This document shows, in pieces, positions 24,706-34,240 of a stretch of 64,000 bases of DNA. The notes below the pieces were generated by a model. It was not told where the DNA came from. It saw only the letters and a program-made list of their open reading frames with translations, and ran no database searches. Position 1 is the stretch's first letter. Every line of letters starts with the position of its first letter. The position numbers and the translations under genes were made by a program. Origin of the DNA: Bradyrhizobium glycinis (GTDB taxonomy: Bacteria > Pseudomonadota > Alphaproteobacteria > Rhizobiales > Xanthobacteraceae); contig NZ_JACCHQ010000002.1 in NCBI RefSeq assembly GCF_016031655.1, positions 186,001-250,000 on the forward strand, read 5' to 3'.

Positions 24706-25980
24706 ATGCTCGCCCCCACCCCCGCCTCGCCCGAATCGGTCGGCATGTCCAAGGCCGCGCTCGACCGCGTCGATGCGCATCTCAAGCGCCGGTACATCGA
24801 TGCCGGCCGTTTCCCGGGCACGCATCTTCTGGTCTACCGCCGCGGCAAGGTCGCGCACAGCTCGGTGCAGGGCTTTGCCGATGTCGAGCGCAAGGTGCCG
24901 GTGAAGGACGACACGATCTACCGCATCTATTCCATGACCAAGCCGCTCACCAGCGTCGCCTTCATGATGCTGGTCGAGGAAGGCCTCGTCGCGATCGACG
25001 AGCCCGTCGCCAAATACATTCCGGAGTGGAAGGACCTCGGCGTGTTTGTCGCCGGCACCTACCCGGCGTTCCTGACCCGGCCGCCGTCCCGGCCGATGCT
25101 GATCGTCGATCTCTTGCGCCACACGTCTGGGCTCACCTATGGCTTCCAGCAACGCTCCAACGTCGATGCCGCCTATCGCACTGAAAAGATCGGCGAAGTC
25201 GAGAAGTCAGGCACACTCCAAACCATGATCGAGGGTCTGGCCAAGATCCCGCTGGAGTTTTCGCCGGGCGAGGCCTGGAATTACTCCGTTGCGACCGACG
25301 TGATCGGCTATCTCATCGGCAAGATCTCCGGCATGCCGTTCGAGCAGTTCTTGAAACAGCGCATCCTCGATCCGCTCGGCATGACCGACACCGATTTCCA
25401 CGTGCCGGCATCGAAGGCGCATCGCTTCGCGGCCTGCTATTCCGCCGATCCCGGCGGCGGCATGACCTTCCATGCCGGCCAGCGCCGCGAGGGGCTGACG
25501 CTCCAGGACGATCCGACGACGAGCTCGTTCCTGTCGCCGCCCTCGTTCATCTCCGGCGGCGGCGGCCTGTGCTCGACGGTCGCCGACTATCTCACCTTCT
25601 GCCGTGCGCTGATCAATGGCGGCGAGCTCGGCGGCGTCAGGCTGATCGGGCCGAAGACGCTGGCGCTGATGACGACCAACCACATTCCGGACGGTCGTGC
25701 GCTGCCGGAAGTCTCGCGCTCGCTGTTCTCGGAAGCGACCTATAACGGTATCGGCTTCGGTCTCGGCTTCGCCGTCACTATGCGCCCGGCCGAGACGTTG
25801 ATCGCCGGCAGCCCCGGCGAATACAATTGGGGCGGCGCCGCCACGACCTCGTTCTGGATCGATCCCGCCGAGGACCTGATCGCCATCTTCATGACGCAGG
25901 TGCTGCCGTCGAGCGCCTACCCGATCCGCCGCGAGCTGCGCAGCATGGTTTACGCCGCGATCACAGAAAGCAGTCTGTAG
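24706..25980 (+). CDS. serine hydrolase of the beta-lactamase (class C/esterase) family
   Basis: The 424-residue protein belongs to the penicillin-binding/beta-lactamase-like esterases (family VIII type). The nucleophile lies in the SxxK motif SMTK (about residue 77) and the second motif is YSV in AWNYSVATD. HTSGLTYGF and GGGGLCSTVADYLTF are typical of the family. No signal peptide is seen, so it is probably cytoplasmic. A strong GGAGGAA lies 5 nt before ATG. It is divergent from the intradiol dioxygenase. The substrate is probably an ester. Confidence 0.88.
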   Translation: MLAPTPASPESVGMSKAALDRVDAHLKRRYIDAGRFPGTHLLVYRRGKVAHSSVQGFADVERKVPVKDDTIYRIYSMTKPLTSVAFMMLVEEGLVAIDEPVAKYIPEWKDLGVFVAGTYPAFLTRPPSRPMLIVDLLRHTSGLTYGFQQRSNVDAAYRTEKIGEVEKSGTLQTMIEGLAKIPLEFSPGEAWNYSVATDVIGYLIGKISGMPFEQFLKQRILDPLGMTDTDFHVPASKAHRFAACYSADPGGGMTFHAGQRREGLTLQDDPTTSSFLSPPSFISGGGGLCSTVADYLTFCRALINGGELGGVRLIGPKTLALMTTNHIPDGRALPEVSRSLFSEATYNGIGFGLGFAVTMRPAETLIAGSPGEYNWGGAATTSFWIDPAEDLIAIFMTQVLPSSAYPIRRELRSMVYAAITESSL

Positions 25981-25993
25981 CCCACCGCGACGA

Positions 25994-26016
25994 TCCCGCG
26001 GCCGCCGGTCGCGGGA
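25994..26016. terminator. hairpin between convergent genes
   Basis: TCCCGCG and CGCGGGA pair around a nine-base loop in the 51-bp gap between the serine hydrolase and the TRAP permease, which converge. There is no T-run, so its role as a bidirectional terminator is tentative. Confidence 0.45.
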
Positions 26017-26031
26017 CCACGCCATCGCCCT

Positions 26032-27351
26032 TCACTTGAGCATTTCCGGCACGATCAGGCGCGGCAGGAACAACGACACGCTGGGCCAAATGATCACCGC
26101 CGCCAGCACGAGCAGCATCGGGATCAGCATGATCACCGTGTCCTTCAGGGCATAGCGCAGCCGCACGCCCGCGATCGAACAGGCGATCATCAGACAGAGG
26201 CCGTAGGGGGGCGTCACCAGTCCGAACGCCAGCGACACGATGGAAATGATCGCGAACTGGACCGGATGAAGATCGATGGACTTGGCGAGCGGCTCCAGCA
26301 CGGTGCCGACGATGATGATCGCCGGAATGGCGTCGAGGAAGCAGCCCACCACCAGAAAGCAGAAGGCGATGAAGAAGCCGGCCGTGACCGTGCCCATGCC
26401 CCAGGTCGAGACGTTGGCGAGCAGCTCCTGCGGGATCTTGTAGTAGGCGAGCAGCCAGCCGAACGCACTTGCGGTGCCGACGCAAAACAGCGCCACACCC
26501 GCAAGGCGCCCGGTGTCGAGCAAGGCCTTGTACAATTCGCGCAGGCCCGTCTCGCGGTAGAAGAACGCGGAGAGCGCCACGGAATAGAGCACCGCGACGC
26601 AGGCGGACTCGGTCGCGGTGAACCAGCCCAGCAGAATGCCGCCGACGATGATGAACGGCGTCATCAGCGCCGGTATCGACCGCCAAATGGCGCGTCGCAT
26701 CTCGACCCAGGTCGCCTTCGGATAGGTCGGGTAGCCGCGGCGCACCGCATAGACGTGCACCGTCGCCATCTGCGCGCCCGCAATCAAAAGGCCCGGCACG
26801 ATGCCGGCCAGATACATCGCCGCGATCGAGGTCGAGATCAGCCCGCCCCACACGATCATCAGGATCGACGGCGGGATGATGACGGCAAGCACCGCCGACA
26901 CCGCCGTGATGGCGATGGAGAACGAAAGGTCGTAGCCCTCCTTGCTCTGCGCATCGATGAAGATCTTGGACTGGCTGGCGGCATCGGCCGTCGAGGAGCC
27001 GGAGATGCCGGCAAAGAACACCGACAGCACGACGTTGATCTGCGCCAGCGATCCCGGCCAGTGCCCGACCATCGAGCGCGACAGCGCCACCAGGCGGTCG
27101 GTGATGCCGCCGATGCTCATCAGGTTCGCCGTCAAGAGGAAGAACGGCACCGCGAGCAGGATGAAGGAATTGTAAGCGTTGAAGGTCTCCTGCGCGAGCA
27201 CCATCAGCGACAGGCGCGGCTCGATCAGAAGGATCGGCACGCAGGCAAGGCCGAGCGCGAAGGCAACCGGCACGCGCACGATCAGCAGACCGATGAAGAC
27301 CCCGAACAGCACCATGGCGGCCTGTCCGGCAGAAAGTACAGTGCCGCTCAT
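26032..27351 (-). CDS. TRAP transporter large permease subunit (DctM family)
   Basis: This 439-residue inner-membrane protein has about 12 segments and is the transport subunit of a tripartite ATP-independent periplasmic transporter driven by ion gradients. Family features include FFAGISGSSTADAAS and IPPSILMIVWGGL in the first half and PPYGLCLMIACSIAG near the C-terminus. Its start overlaps the end of the small subunit (ATGA, 27348-27351), showing translational coupling. The substrate, usually a carboxylic acid, is unknown. Confidence 0.93.
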   Translation of the reverse strand: MSGTVLSAGQAAMVLFGVFIGLLIVRVPVAFALGLACVPILLIEPRLSLMVLAQETFNAYNSFILLAVPFFLLTANLMSIGGITDRLVALSRSMVGHWPGSLAQINVVLSVFFAGISGSSTADAASQSKIFIDAQSKEGYDLSFSIAITAVSAVLAVIIPPSILMIVWGGLISTSIAAMYLAGIVPGLLIAGAQMATVHVYAVRRGYPTYPKATWVEMRRAIWRSIPALMTPFIIVGGILLGWFTATESACVAVLYSVALSAFFYRETGLRELYKALLDTGRLAGVALFCVGTASAFGWLLAYYKIPQELLANVSTWGMGTVTAGFFIAFCFLVVGCFLDAIPAIIIVGTVLEPLAKSIDLHPVQFAIISIVSLAFGLVTPPYGLCLMIACSIAGVRLRYALKDTVIMLIPMLLVLAAVIIWPSVSLFLPRLIVPEMLK

Positions 27352-27863
27352 CTCTGTGCCCCGACCAGAACGCGCATTTCATCAAGGATCTGTTCACCGG
27401 CAAACACGATCCAGGTCACGCCGGCCACCGGCCAAGCGATGTGGATCAGCCAGAGCGGCAGATCGGCCAGCTCCGACGTCCTGTTCCAGGCGAAGCGTGT
27501 GAATTCGATTCCGGCCCAAACGAACACGAGGGCCAGTGCCAGCACGCCGAGCCGCGCGAGGATCCGCACCGCGGCCTCCGACCGCCGCGACAGATCGGGC
27601 CACACGTCGACCTCGAAATGCTGCGCTTCGCGGATGCCCACCATGGCGCCGATCATGATCGTCCAGACGAACAGGAACCGCGCCATCTCCTCGGTCCAGA
27701 TGTAGGAGGGAATGAACGGCGTGTAGCGCGAGACGATCTGCAACGTGACGGGGATGACCAGGATGCCGACGCAGGCGGCGAGCAGGAATTCCAGCAATTT
27801 CGCATAGGCCGCGGTGACGCGACGCCACAGCGACGGTGTGGACGGGACGTGCATTTCGGACAT
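27348..27863 (-). CDS. TRAP transporter small permease subunit (DctQ family)
   Basis: The 171-residue membrane protein has four hydrophobic segments and the DctQ motif region TEEMARFLFVWTIMIGAMVGIREAQHFEVD. It forms the permease complex with the large subunit, whose gene overlaps its 3' end. The solute-binding protein gene lies 82 bp upstream. Confidence 0.92.
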   Translation of the reverse strand: MSEMHVPSTPSLWRRVTAAYAKLLEFLLAACVGILVIPVTLQIVSRYTPFIPSYIWTEEMARFLFVWTIMIGAMVGIREAQHFEVDVWPDLSRRSEAAVRILARLGVLALALVFVWAGIEFTRFAWNRTSELADLPLWLIHIAWPVAGVTWIVFAGEQILDEMRVLVGAQR

Positions 27864-27945
27864 TGGAGCTCCGTACGGCGCTCATCCGCCATGTCCGGGC
27901 AGGAAGCGGGGCCTGCCCGGAATGCTGTCGGCGGACGCGGCGGCC

Positions 27946-28944
27946 TCAGACGACGTTGATCTTGTCGAAAATGCCCTCCGCGCCGATCTCCTTGGCGTAG
28001 GTGGCGATCACGGGGTCGGCGAGCTTCTTCATGGCGTCCCGTTCCTCGAAAGGAACGCGCTTGAGCTTGCCGGCTTTCTCCAGCGTGTCGAGCTTGACGA
28101 CCTCCTCGCTCGACTCGAGCTGGCGGCCGTAATCGCCGGCCTCCTTGCCCGCCTTCATGATCGCGTCCTGCAGATCCTTCGGCAGGGTCTTCAGCGTCTT
28201 TACCGAGAAGCAGATCGGCCGGATCGATACGGCGTGCTGGGTCAGGCTCAGATGCGGCGCCACTTCGTAGAACTTCATCGCCTCGACGCCGGCCGCCTCG
28301 TTCTCGCCGGCCGAGATGACGCCGTTCTGGATCGCATTGTAGATTTCGTTATAGGCGATCACGGTCGGGCTCATGCCGACGGCTGCAAAGGTCTTCGACC
28401 AGATCGGCGCGCCCTGCACGCGCACCTTGAGGCCTTTGAGATCGGCGAGATTCTTGAGCGGCTTGTTGGCGAAGATGTTGCGGATGCCGCCGCCGGCATA
28501 GCCGATCAGGACCACCTCGGCCTTGGCCGCGACCTCGTCGGCGATCGGCGCCAGGATATTGGCTTCGACCACCTTGTTCATGTGCTCGATGCCCTTGAAC
28601 ACGAAGGGCGCATCGATGAACGGAGCGGCCTTGGCGAAGGTCGACATGTGAGCCGGCGAGACGATGCCGTAATCGACTGCCTTGCCCTGCGACATGTACT
28701 CGAAATACTGCTTCTCGAGGCCGAGCGAGGAGTTCCTGTGCAGGGTGAAGTTGACGGGCTTGCCGTAATATTTCTTCACCAGCTCCTCGAACCGCAGCAG
28801 GGCCCGGTTGAAGGCATGGTCGTCGTTGAACTGCACGGCACCGTTCAGCGTGATCGGGGCTTGCGCCCTCAGGATCGACGGCATGCCGATGGCAGCTGCC
28901 GCAGTGGTTGCACCGATACCTGCGAGAAATGACCTTCGCCTCAT
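27946..28944 (-). CDS. TRAP transporter substrate-binding protein (DctP family)
   Basis: The 332-residue periplasmic binding protein starts with a twin-arginine-like signal (MRRRSFLAGIGATTAAAA, cleavage near LRAQA). The mature protein has the DctP fold with the conserved Arg-containing stretch GLKVRVQGAPIWSKTFAAVG (about residues 168-187), which binds substrate carboxylates, and NEIYNAIQNGVISAGENEA. It is first in the TRAP operon. Confidence 0.92.
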   Translation of the reverse strand: MRRRSFLAGIGATTAAAAIGMPSILRAQAPITLNGAVQFNDDHAFNRALLRFEELVKKYYGKPVNFTLHRNSSLGLEKQYFEYMSQGKAVDYGIVSPAHMSTFAKAAPFIDAPFVFKGIEHMNKVVEANILAPIADEVAAKAEVVLIGYAGGGIRNIFANKPLKNLADLKGLKVRVQGAPIWSKTFAAVGMSPTVIAYNEIYNAIQNGVISAGENEAAGVEAMKFYEVAPHLSLTQHAVSIRPICFSVKTLKTLPKDLQDAIMKAGKEAGDYGRQLESSEEVVKLDTLEKAGKLKRVPFEERDAMKKLADPVIATYAKEIGAEGIFDKINVV

Positions 28945-29255
28945 CGTCTCCCCTCCCTTTGATGCTCCGGCCCTGTCGCCGAGCCGTGAGCGCAGCCGTT
29001 ATGCGGCTTGCGAGAGGCAAGCGTATGAAAAACCTCGACGGGACGGAAGTCATTTCGCGTGCGCTGGCGGGCCTCTTCGTCGCGCTGGCGCCCCGGCACG
29101 CGCTGTTGCACTGCAACTTGCGCTCCGGCCGGCGGGCTCTGATGCACGGAAACCGCGTGATGGGAGAGCGGCCGTCTCGGCGGCGGCCGCCCTTCCGGAG
29201 TTGATCGCATGACGTCGATCTTTCCGGACCAACGTCGCGCGTTTCGGATCATGCT
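28945..29255. other. intergenic stretch without recognised gene
   Basis: This 311-bp region is upstream of the TRAP operon and downstream of the haem peroxidase. It must contain the TRAP promoter on the minus strand, but no clear consensus is visible. Open frames here have no protein-like character and no RNA gene was recognised. Confidence 0.5.
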
Positions 29256-30800
29256 TTAGACCGTCGAGATGCCGTCGATCGGGCTGATATCCCCGACGAA
29301 ACGCAGCAGGTCGGCCATCGTGAATTCGCCCGGCACTTGCGATGGCAGCGTCGGCTTCCAGGTCTTGCCCTTGAGCCAGAGATAAGACTGTTGGTCGCCA
29401 TGGACGAGGCCGACGAAGACCTCGGCAAGCAGGGTCGCGCCGACCGGGCCGAGCCTTTCGCCCCCGCCCCGCTGCTCCGCCTCCTTGAGGATGTAGTACC
29501 AGAGCGGGGTGTGCTGGTGCAGGCCATGCTTTTTCGCCACGCCGCCGTCGCTCCCCTTCGAGATTTCTTCCGGTGTCAGCGGATTTTTGATCTTCATGGC
29601 CTTGGCGACGTCCTGCCCTGACGGCAATCCCAGCAACACGCCGCGCTTGAGGTTGCGGAACGGCAGGCTGCCGCCATCGCCGGGCAAGGTGTGGAGCTGC
29701 GGCACGACGAACGGGTCGATCTTGCGCGACGGATTGAGCGTCACGCCCGGAGGATTGTTCGGCAGGACCTGATAGAAGCGGCGCCAGTCGATGATCCAGT
29801 TGCTCGAAAGCACCGGAAGCGGGAGCGGCGGCTGAATCGGGTTTGGCGCCAGATCGCCGATGATGCCGCCCGACAGCCCGGTGAACCTGAACAGCAGGTC
29901 GAGGGTCGCCGGCGCGAGGCCACCGGGCGTGAAGATCCGGTTGTGGCTATAGACCTGGCGCACCATGCTGTGGCCGAGACGATAGACGGCGCCCGAAAAC
30001 TCGACGGGCATGTATGGGGTCTTCTTGAAGCGGTAGAAGCGCCGCCCCTGCTCGAGGATCTTCGCGACGATCCCTTTCTCGGTGATCCGCTCCACGAAAT
30101 CGTGCAGGACCATCCATTGGTAGTGCCAGGTCACGATCCGGCGCGCTTCCTCGAAGATCTCGCCCGCCGGCTTGCCGGACGCGGCGAGCTGATCGCAGAC
30201 CTTGTTGTGAAACTTCAGCATCGCAAGATGGGTTTGCGCGACGACAAGGTTCTCGTCGTTGCGGTGATCGCCAATCAGGGCAAACCCCTCGGGATTGCGC
30301 GGCAGGTCGTTGCGATGATCGCCGGTGATGGCATCGACGTTGACGGTCTTGCCGATCAGCAGCTTGGGACCCGGTGTCTTGCCGTTGTCGCTCGCCGAAT
30401 TGCGCGCGTACAGATGGCGGCTTCCGTCGGGGCCGAGACCATAGATGCTGTCGAGATCGAGCGCGGGCGTGCGAAAATTCGTGACCGCCGTCGGATCGGC
30501 TTCCTTCTCGCCGAACGAGGTCAGATCGAGCGTGATGTCATGATCGACGAATTGCCCGAGATAGGTGAAACCCGCCGGGACGTTGGAATTGTTTCCGGCG
30601 GCGTCGCCGGGGGCGGGATCCTTCATCGCGTCGGCGAGCTCATGCAGCGGAGCGTCGTCGACAGCCAGCGGCTCCAGGGTCGGAAACATCCGGCCAAACA
30701 TGCCCGGATCGTCGTGTCCGGAAAGCGTATCCAGAAATTGTCGCGTCGGTTGACGTCCGGCCTTGCCGTGACCGGGATGAACATTCACGTCGGTTCCCAT
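29256..30800 (-). CDS. animal-type haem peroxidase
   Basis: The 514-residue protein belongs to the peroxidase-cyclooxygenase (animal haem peroxidase) superfamily. The distal His is in FVDHDITLD (about residue 88), preceded by FTYLGQ. The substrate-side Arg region is ALIGDHRNDENL and the proximal His is in YRLGHSMVRQVY (about residue 270). No signal peptide is visible, which is common among bacterial members. It probably oxidises halides or organic donors with H2O2; the physiological role is unknown. It is a single gene with 260 bp of upstream non-coding DNA. Confidence 0.9.
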   Translation of the reverse strand: MGTDVNVHPGHGKAGRQPTRQFLDTLSGHDDPGMFGRMFPTLEPLAVDDAPLHELADAMKDPAPGDAAGNNSNVPAGFTYLGQFVDHDITLDLTSFGEKEADPTAVTNFRTPALDLDSIYGLGPDGSRHLYARNSASDNGKTPGPKLLIGKTVNVDAITGDHRNDLPRNPEGFALIGDHRNDENLVVAQTHLAMLKFHNKVCDQLAASGKPAGEIFEEARRIVTWHYQWMVLHDFVERITEKGIVAKILEQGRRFYRFKKTPYMPVEFSGAVYRLGHSMVRQVYSHNRIFTPGGLAPATLDLLFRFTGLSGGIIGDLAPNPIQPPLPLPVLSSNWIIDWRRFYQVLPNNPPGVTLNPSRKIDPFVVPQLHTLPGDGGSLPFRNLKRGVLLGLPSGQDVAKAMKIKNPLTPEEISKGSDGGVAKKHGLHQHTPLWYYILKEAEQRGGGERLGPVGATLLAEVFVGLVHGDQQSYLWLKGKTWKPTLPSQVPGEFTMADLLRFVGDISPIDGISTV

Positions 30801-31060
30801 CGCTTGCTCCTGCTCAGAATGCTGTAAGGGAGAGGGGCGCCGAAGATGTCGATTGGTCTGAAATGCTCGTTTCAGTATACGTTCAGAAGAATTGCCCCTC
30901 AGGGTGCAGTACGACGAAATATTACCACAGATTGCATTCTGTGGGTGAGTCCTACCGGCGAGGCCTTTTGCCCCACCAGCGACACAGGCTTTTGATCGCC
31001 CGGAGCTCGAGCAAGAAAGACTAAGGCGCGATCGACGCGCGGGCCAAGCTCTTCAGCGCT

Positions 31061-31333
31061 TCAGCGCTTGGCAGCGAACCGCGACCAGATCTCAGCGTCC
31101 GTGTAGAAGTCCACGCCCCCATCGAGATCTCTCACCAGCCACTCGCCGAGATAGACGATCTGGGTGCCGCTGCGCCGCTCGTGCCGAAGCTCGAATTTTC
31201 CGTCGGCATCCTTCTGCAGCGAACAGTTCGACTGAACCCAGCTCGGCCACTCCTGCAATGGCTGTCCCAAAAACTGCCAGGCAACCAAAGCCGCGTTGTC
31301 CGACAAGGGTTCTAAGCGCAGTGTCTTGGTCAC
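31061..31333 (-). CDS. hypothetical protein
   Basis: A 90-residue protein read from GTG 31333 (VTKTLRLEPLSDNAALVAWQF), supported by GGAG 5 nt upstream. A longer frame from ATG 31414 is possible but lacks a ribosome-binding site. It is soluble and rich in Trp and charged residues (GEWLVRDLDGGVDFYTDAEIWSRF). I do not recognise the family. It stands alone between the peroxidase and ccdA genes. Confidence 0.55.
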   Translation of the reverse strand: MTKTLRLEPLSDNAALVAWQFLGQPLQEWPSWVQSNCSLQKDADGKFELRHERRSGTQIVYLGEWLVRDLDGGVDFYTDAEIWSRFAAKR

Positions 31334-31476
31334 GTGATCTCCACCATGCGAGTTGTCCCACGATGCAACGCCTCGGGACCGGAAAGGTTTGGAATCGTCG
31401 TTCCGTGACAGCATGCCTGACGGATTTCAACGGTTCCTCTCCTTTTTTGTCCGTGAAAACCCGGTCCCCGCGCGCC

Positions 31477-32208
31477 CTAACCGATCGTCTGCAGCACCGG
31501 AAATGTCTCCAGCAGCCAGATGCTCACATTCGAGACCGCGCCGGTGAGAAAGCCGATGCCGGTGAGCACCATCAAGACGCCCATGGCGCGCTCGACGTTG
31601 ACGAGCTGGCCCTTCATGCGCGCGAACAGCGCGGAGAACTGTTCGATCATCAGCGCGGCGATCAGGAATGGAATACCGAGGCCCGCGGAATAGACCGCGA
31701 GCAGGCCGGCGCCCCTCGTCACCGTGGCTTCCGCCGCGGCGACCGAGAGAATCGCGGCGAGGATTGGGCCGATGCAGGGCGTCCAGCCGAACGCGAATGC
31801 GAGGCCCATGATATAGGCGCCCCACAAGCCGACCGGTTTGGGGATCGGCAGGCGTCCTTCGCGCATCAGAAAGCCGATGCGCGTCAGGCCAAGGAAGTGC
31901 AGGCCCATGATGATGATGACGATGCCGGCGAGGATCGACAGCTCCGCCGACCAGGCACGGATCAGCCCGCCGATCAGCGAAGCGCTGGCGCCGAGCGCCA
32001 CGAAGATGGTGGAGAAGCCGAGCACGAACAGGAGCGCCGACATCATGATCGCGCGCTTGGAGGCCGCAACCGGCTCATCGCTCTCGACATGCTCGATCGT
32101 GGCGCCCGTGAGGTAGACTAGATAGGGCGGAACCAGAGGCAGGACGCAAGGCGAGAGGAAGCTGACGAGGCCGGCAATCAGCGCCGCCGGAATCGAAACA
32201 TTTTGCAT
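31477..32208 (-). CDS. ccdA: CcdA-type cytochrome c biogenesis / thiol transport protein
   Basis: This 243-residue inner-membrane protein has six segments and corresponds to the DsbD transmembrane domain. It passes electrons from cytoplasmic thioredoxin to the periplasm, mainly for apocytochrome c reduction. The family cysteines are in SFLSPCVLPLVPPYL (about residue 21) and AFGWTPCIGPIL (about residue 140). This function would serve the many c-type haem sites of the cbb3 oxidase in the same window, although the gene is not close to it. Confidence 0.92.
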   Translation of the reverse strand: MQNVSIPAALIAGLVSFLSPCVLPLVPPYLVYLTGATIEHVESDEPVAASKRAIMMSALLFVLGFSTIFVALGASASLIGGLIRAWSAELSILAGIVIIIMGLHFLGLTRIGFLMREGRLPIPKPVGLWGAYIMGLAFAFGWTPCIGPILAAILSVAAAEATVTRGAGLLAVYSAGLGIPFLIAALMIEQFSALFARMKGQLVNVERAMGVLMVLTGIGFLTGAVSNVSIWLLETFPVLQTIG

Positions 32209-32415
32209 GATGCAATCGGAGCCATCTCAGGCCCCGTTAGGGCGCGCAGGGAACGCGCCCGGCCCGGAGCCGAACCGGCTCTGGTGTAGCCGATGCCGGA
32301 GAATGCGCAACAGAAGCGCACAAAACCAGGGCTCCGCCCGATGCCCTCCGTGATCACAGATGCGGCATCGGGACGCGCACAATCCTCGCCAGAAAGCGAG
32401 AATTCGGCGGCGAGG

Positions 32416-32682
32416 CTACTTCACCACGCGGAGCAGCGGACGCCGGGGCTGGTCCTGCGTCTGCTTGGAGGGGGGCGGCGGCTCGCTGGCAGCGCTCCGC
32501 AGCATTTCGTCGCACAGCGCCTTGAGATCGGCACTGTCGATTCCCTTCAGTTTCATCCTGACGTCGAGGATGACGATGGACAGCATCTCGGCCGACTCGC
32601 GGCTGTTGCACGCATTGAGAACCCTGCGGCACTCCTCGAGCGTTTCCAGCACCGACTGCAACTGTTCGTCTGAATGCGACAC
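32416..32682 (-). CDS. small hypothetical protein
   Basis: An 88-residue protein read from GTG 32682 (VSHSDEQLQSVLETLEECRR). GGAAAG lies about 8 nt upstream. It is predicted mainly helical with a C-terminal Pro/Gln/Arg-rich tail (PPPPSKQTQDQPRRP). No family was recognised. The frame stays open to 32847, but that part is not protein-like. It lies upstream of ccdA on the same strand with a 207-bp gap. Confidence 0.55.
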   Translation of the reverse strand: MSHSDEQLQSVLETLEECRRVLNACNSRESAEMLSIVILDVRMKLKGIDSADLKALCDEMLRSAASEPPPPSKQTQDQPRRPLLRVVK

Positions 32683-33182
32683 CGGCGTTCTTTCCGTTAA
32701 TTCGGCCTGCGAGACGTATCTGTCACGCCCCCTTCGGCCCCCATGGAAGACCAAAGATAACACGAGGCGACTGCGCCTTCGAACTCTGATTTCAGTGTGT
32801 TTCTGCTGTGGAACCGTGTTTCCGCGCGCATCGCGATGCGGCGCCATTGGCGGTTGCCGAATTGCTCCGGGAGCAAACGCCTGACGCGGTGCGATCGATC
32901 CAGCAGCGGCGACGGCATCGACTGCCGCGCAAGACCATTCATTGCGGTCAACACCGGCAATCCCGCAGCCATCTCGCGGCTCGCAACGGAACTCACGCCA
33001 TACCCCTCACTCGAGCCGATAGCCTCGCCCGAATTCCCAGCCCATGGGAGCATCCAAATACCCCTAAGGTAGTAAATACCCCTAAGGTAGTAAGGATGAC
33101 CTTCAAAACTCTTCGTTCCCCAACCCGTCGTGGTTGTGGTTTGCGCCAGATTCTGCCAGTTTAGCGTTCCGAAGGGACTTGT
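32683..33182. other. 500-bp intergenic region
   Basis: I find no convincing gene here on either strand. It contains the start region of the small minus-strand gene and, near its right end, a perfect 18-bp tandem repeat (33056-33091) that probably belongs to the control region of the LysR gene. Confidence 0.5.
33056..33091. repeat. perfect 18-bp tandem repeat, operator-like
   Basis: The unit AAATACCCCTAAGGTAGT occurs twice without spacer. Each unit contains the inverted half-sites TACC and GGTA around CCTAA, so it resembles two adjacent dimer-binding sites. It ends 91 bp before the LysR start codon. Confidence 0.8.
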
Positions 33183-34232
33183 ATGCACACCTTGGCGGAA
33201 AGGGGCGTTCGTCTGACGGAACGCCCAAAGACAAATCTCAGCGGCCTCTCCGATTGGGACGCCGCCCGTATATTTTTGGAAGTTGTCCGATGCGGAAGCT
33301 TTCGCTCCGCGGCCGAGCGCCTGTCGCTGTCGATCAACGCGGTGCGGCGCCGGATTGACGATTTCGAACGCCAGACCGGCACCACGTTATTTACGCGCGA
33401 CGTCCACGGCACCCATCTGACCGATGAGGGTGCCCTGGTAGTCTCCGCCGTCGAGCGCATGGAGGCGGCCACCTTCGACGTGCTGCGCGCCAGCGATTCG
33501 ATGGCGAACGCGCTGTCCGGCGAGGTCCGCGTGGCCGTCACCGAGGGGCTCGGCACATTCTGGCTTGCTCCTCGTCTCGTCGAATTCCAGCAGGCCTATC
33601 CGAAGATCCTGGTGGACCTGCATTGCGCGATGCGCTCGGCCGACGTCTCGCGCCACGAGGCCGACGTCGCTATCCACCTGTCGCGTCCCTCAGCGTTGGA
33701 CATCAAGCTGGTGCGGCTCGGCCGCATGCATCTGATGTTCTGGGCCTCCGAGAAATACATCGCAAAGCATGGCGCGCCGCGCTCGGCGGCGGAATTGATC
33801 AAGCATCGTCTGGTGCTGCAATTCGCCGATCAGCTCGCCGCCAAGGAATCCTTCGAGAGCTTCTTCCCGGGCGTGTCCGAACGTGACCTTCTGGTCATGA
33901 AGACGAACGTCTCGAGCGCCAATTATTGGGCGGTCGCGAATGGCGCCGGCATCGGCGTCTTCCCGAGCTACGCCATTGCGCTCGGCGGGAAACTGATTCC
34001 ACTGGAGGTCGAGCTGAACCGACCGCTGGATATCTGGTTGTCCTACCACCCCGGTAGCGGCCGTATCCCGCGCGTGCGGCACATGATTGACTGGCTGATC
34101 GAGGCTTTCAATCCGGCCCGCTTCCCGTGGTTTAAGGAAGAGTTCGTGCACCCGCATGAATTCAAGGACTCGTATATGGGCGAACCCCTGACCCAGCTCT
34201 TCGGGGGATTTTCAACCGAAGAACAAAGGTGA
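33183..34232 (+). CDS. LysR family transcriptional regulator
   Basis: The 349-residue regulator has a winged HTH near residues 25-85 (FLEVVRCGSFRSAAERLSLS, then RRIDDFERQTGTTLFTRD) and a LysR substrate-binding domain. It is longer than typical LysR proteins (about 300), with extra residues at both ends. An 18-bp tandem repeat stands upstream and may be its own or a partner's operator. A small XRE regulator follows immediately, probably in one operon. Confidence 0.9.
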   Translation: MHTLAERGVRLTERPKTNLSGLSDWDAARIFLEVVRCGSFRSAAERLSLSINAVRRRIDDFERQTGTTLFTRDVHGTHLTDEGALVVSAVERMEAATFDVLRASDSMANALSGEVRVAVTEGLGTFWLAPRLVEFQQAYPKILVDLHCAMRSADVSRHEADVAIHLSRPSALDIKLVRLGRMHLMFWASEKYIAKHGAPRSAAELIKHRLVLQFADQLAAKESFESFFPGVSERDLLVMKTNVSSANYWAVANGAGIGVFPSYAIALGGKLIPLEVELNRPLDIWLSYHPGSGRIPRVRHMIDWLIEAFNPARFPWFKEEFVHPHEFKDSYMGEPLTQLFGGFSTEEQR

Positions 34233-34240
34233 AAACAGAG

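Noticed and set aside
29210..29260. 16-codon open frame MTSIFPDQRRAFRIML
   Set aside because: No ribosome-binding site and it runs into the 3' end of the peroxidase gene on the other strand.
33056..33091. Tandem repeat as a CRISPR remnant
   Set aside because: Only two units without spacers and no cas genes; operator-like dyads explain it better.
32697..33188. 163-codon minus-strand frame upstream of the LysR gene
   Set aside because: Low-quality composition, and its N-terminus is a translation of the tandem repeat.
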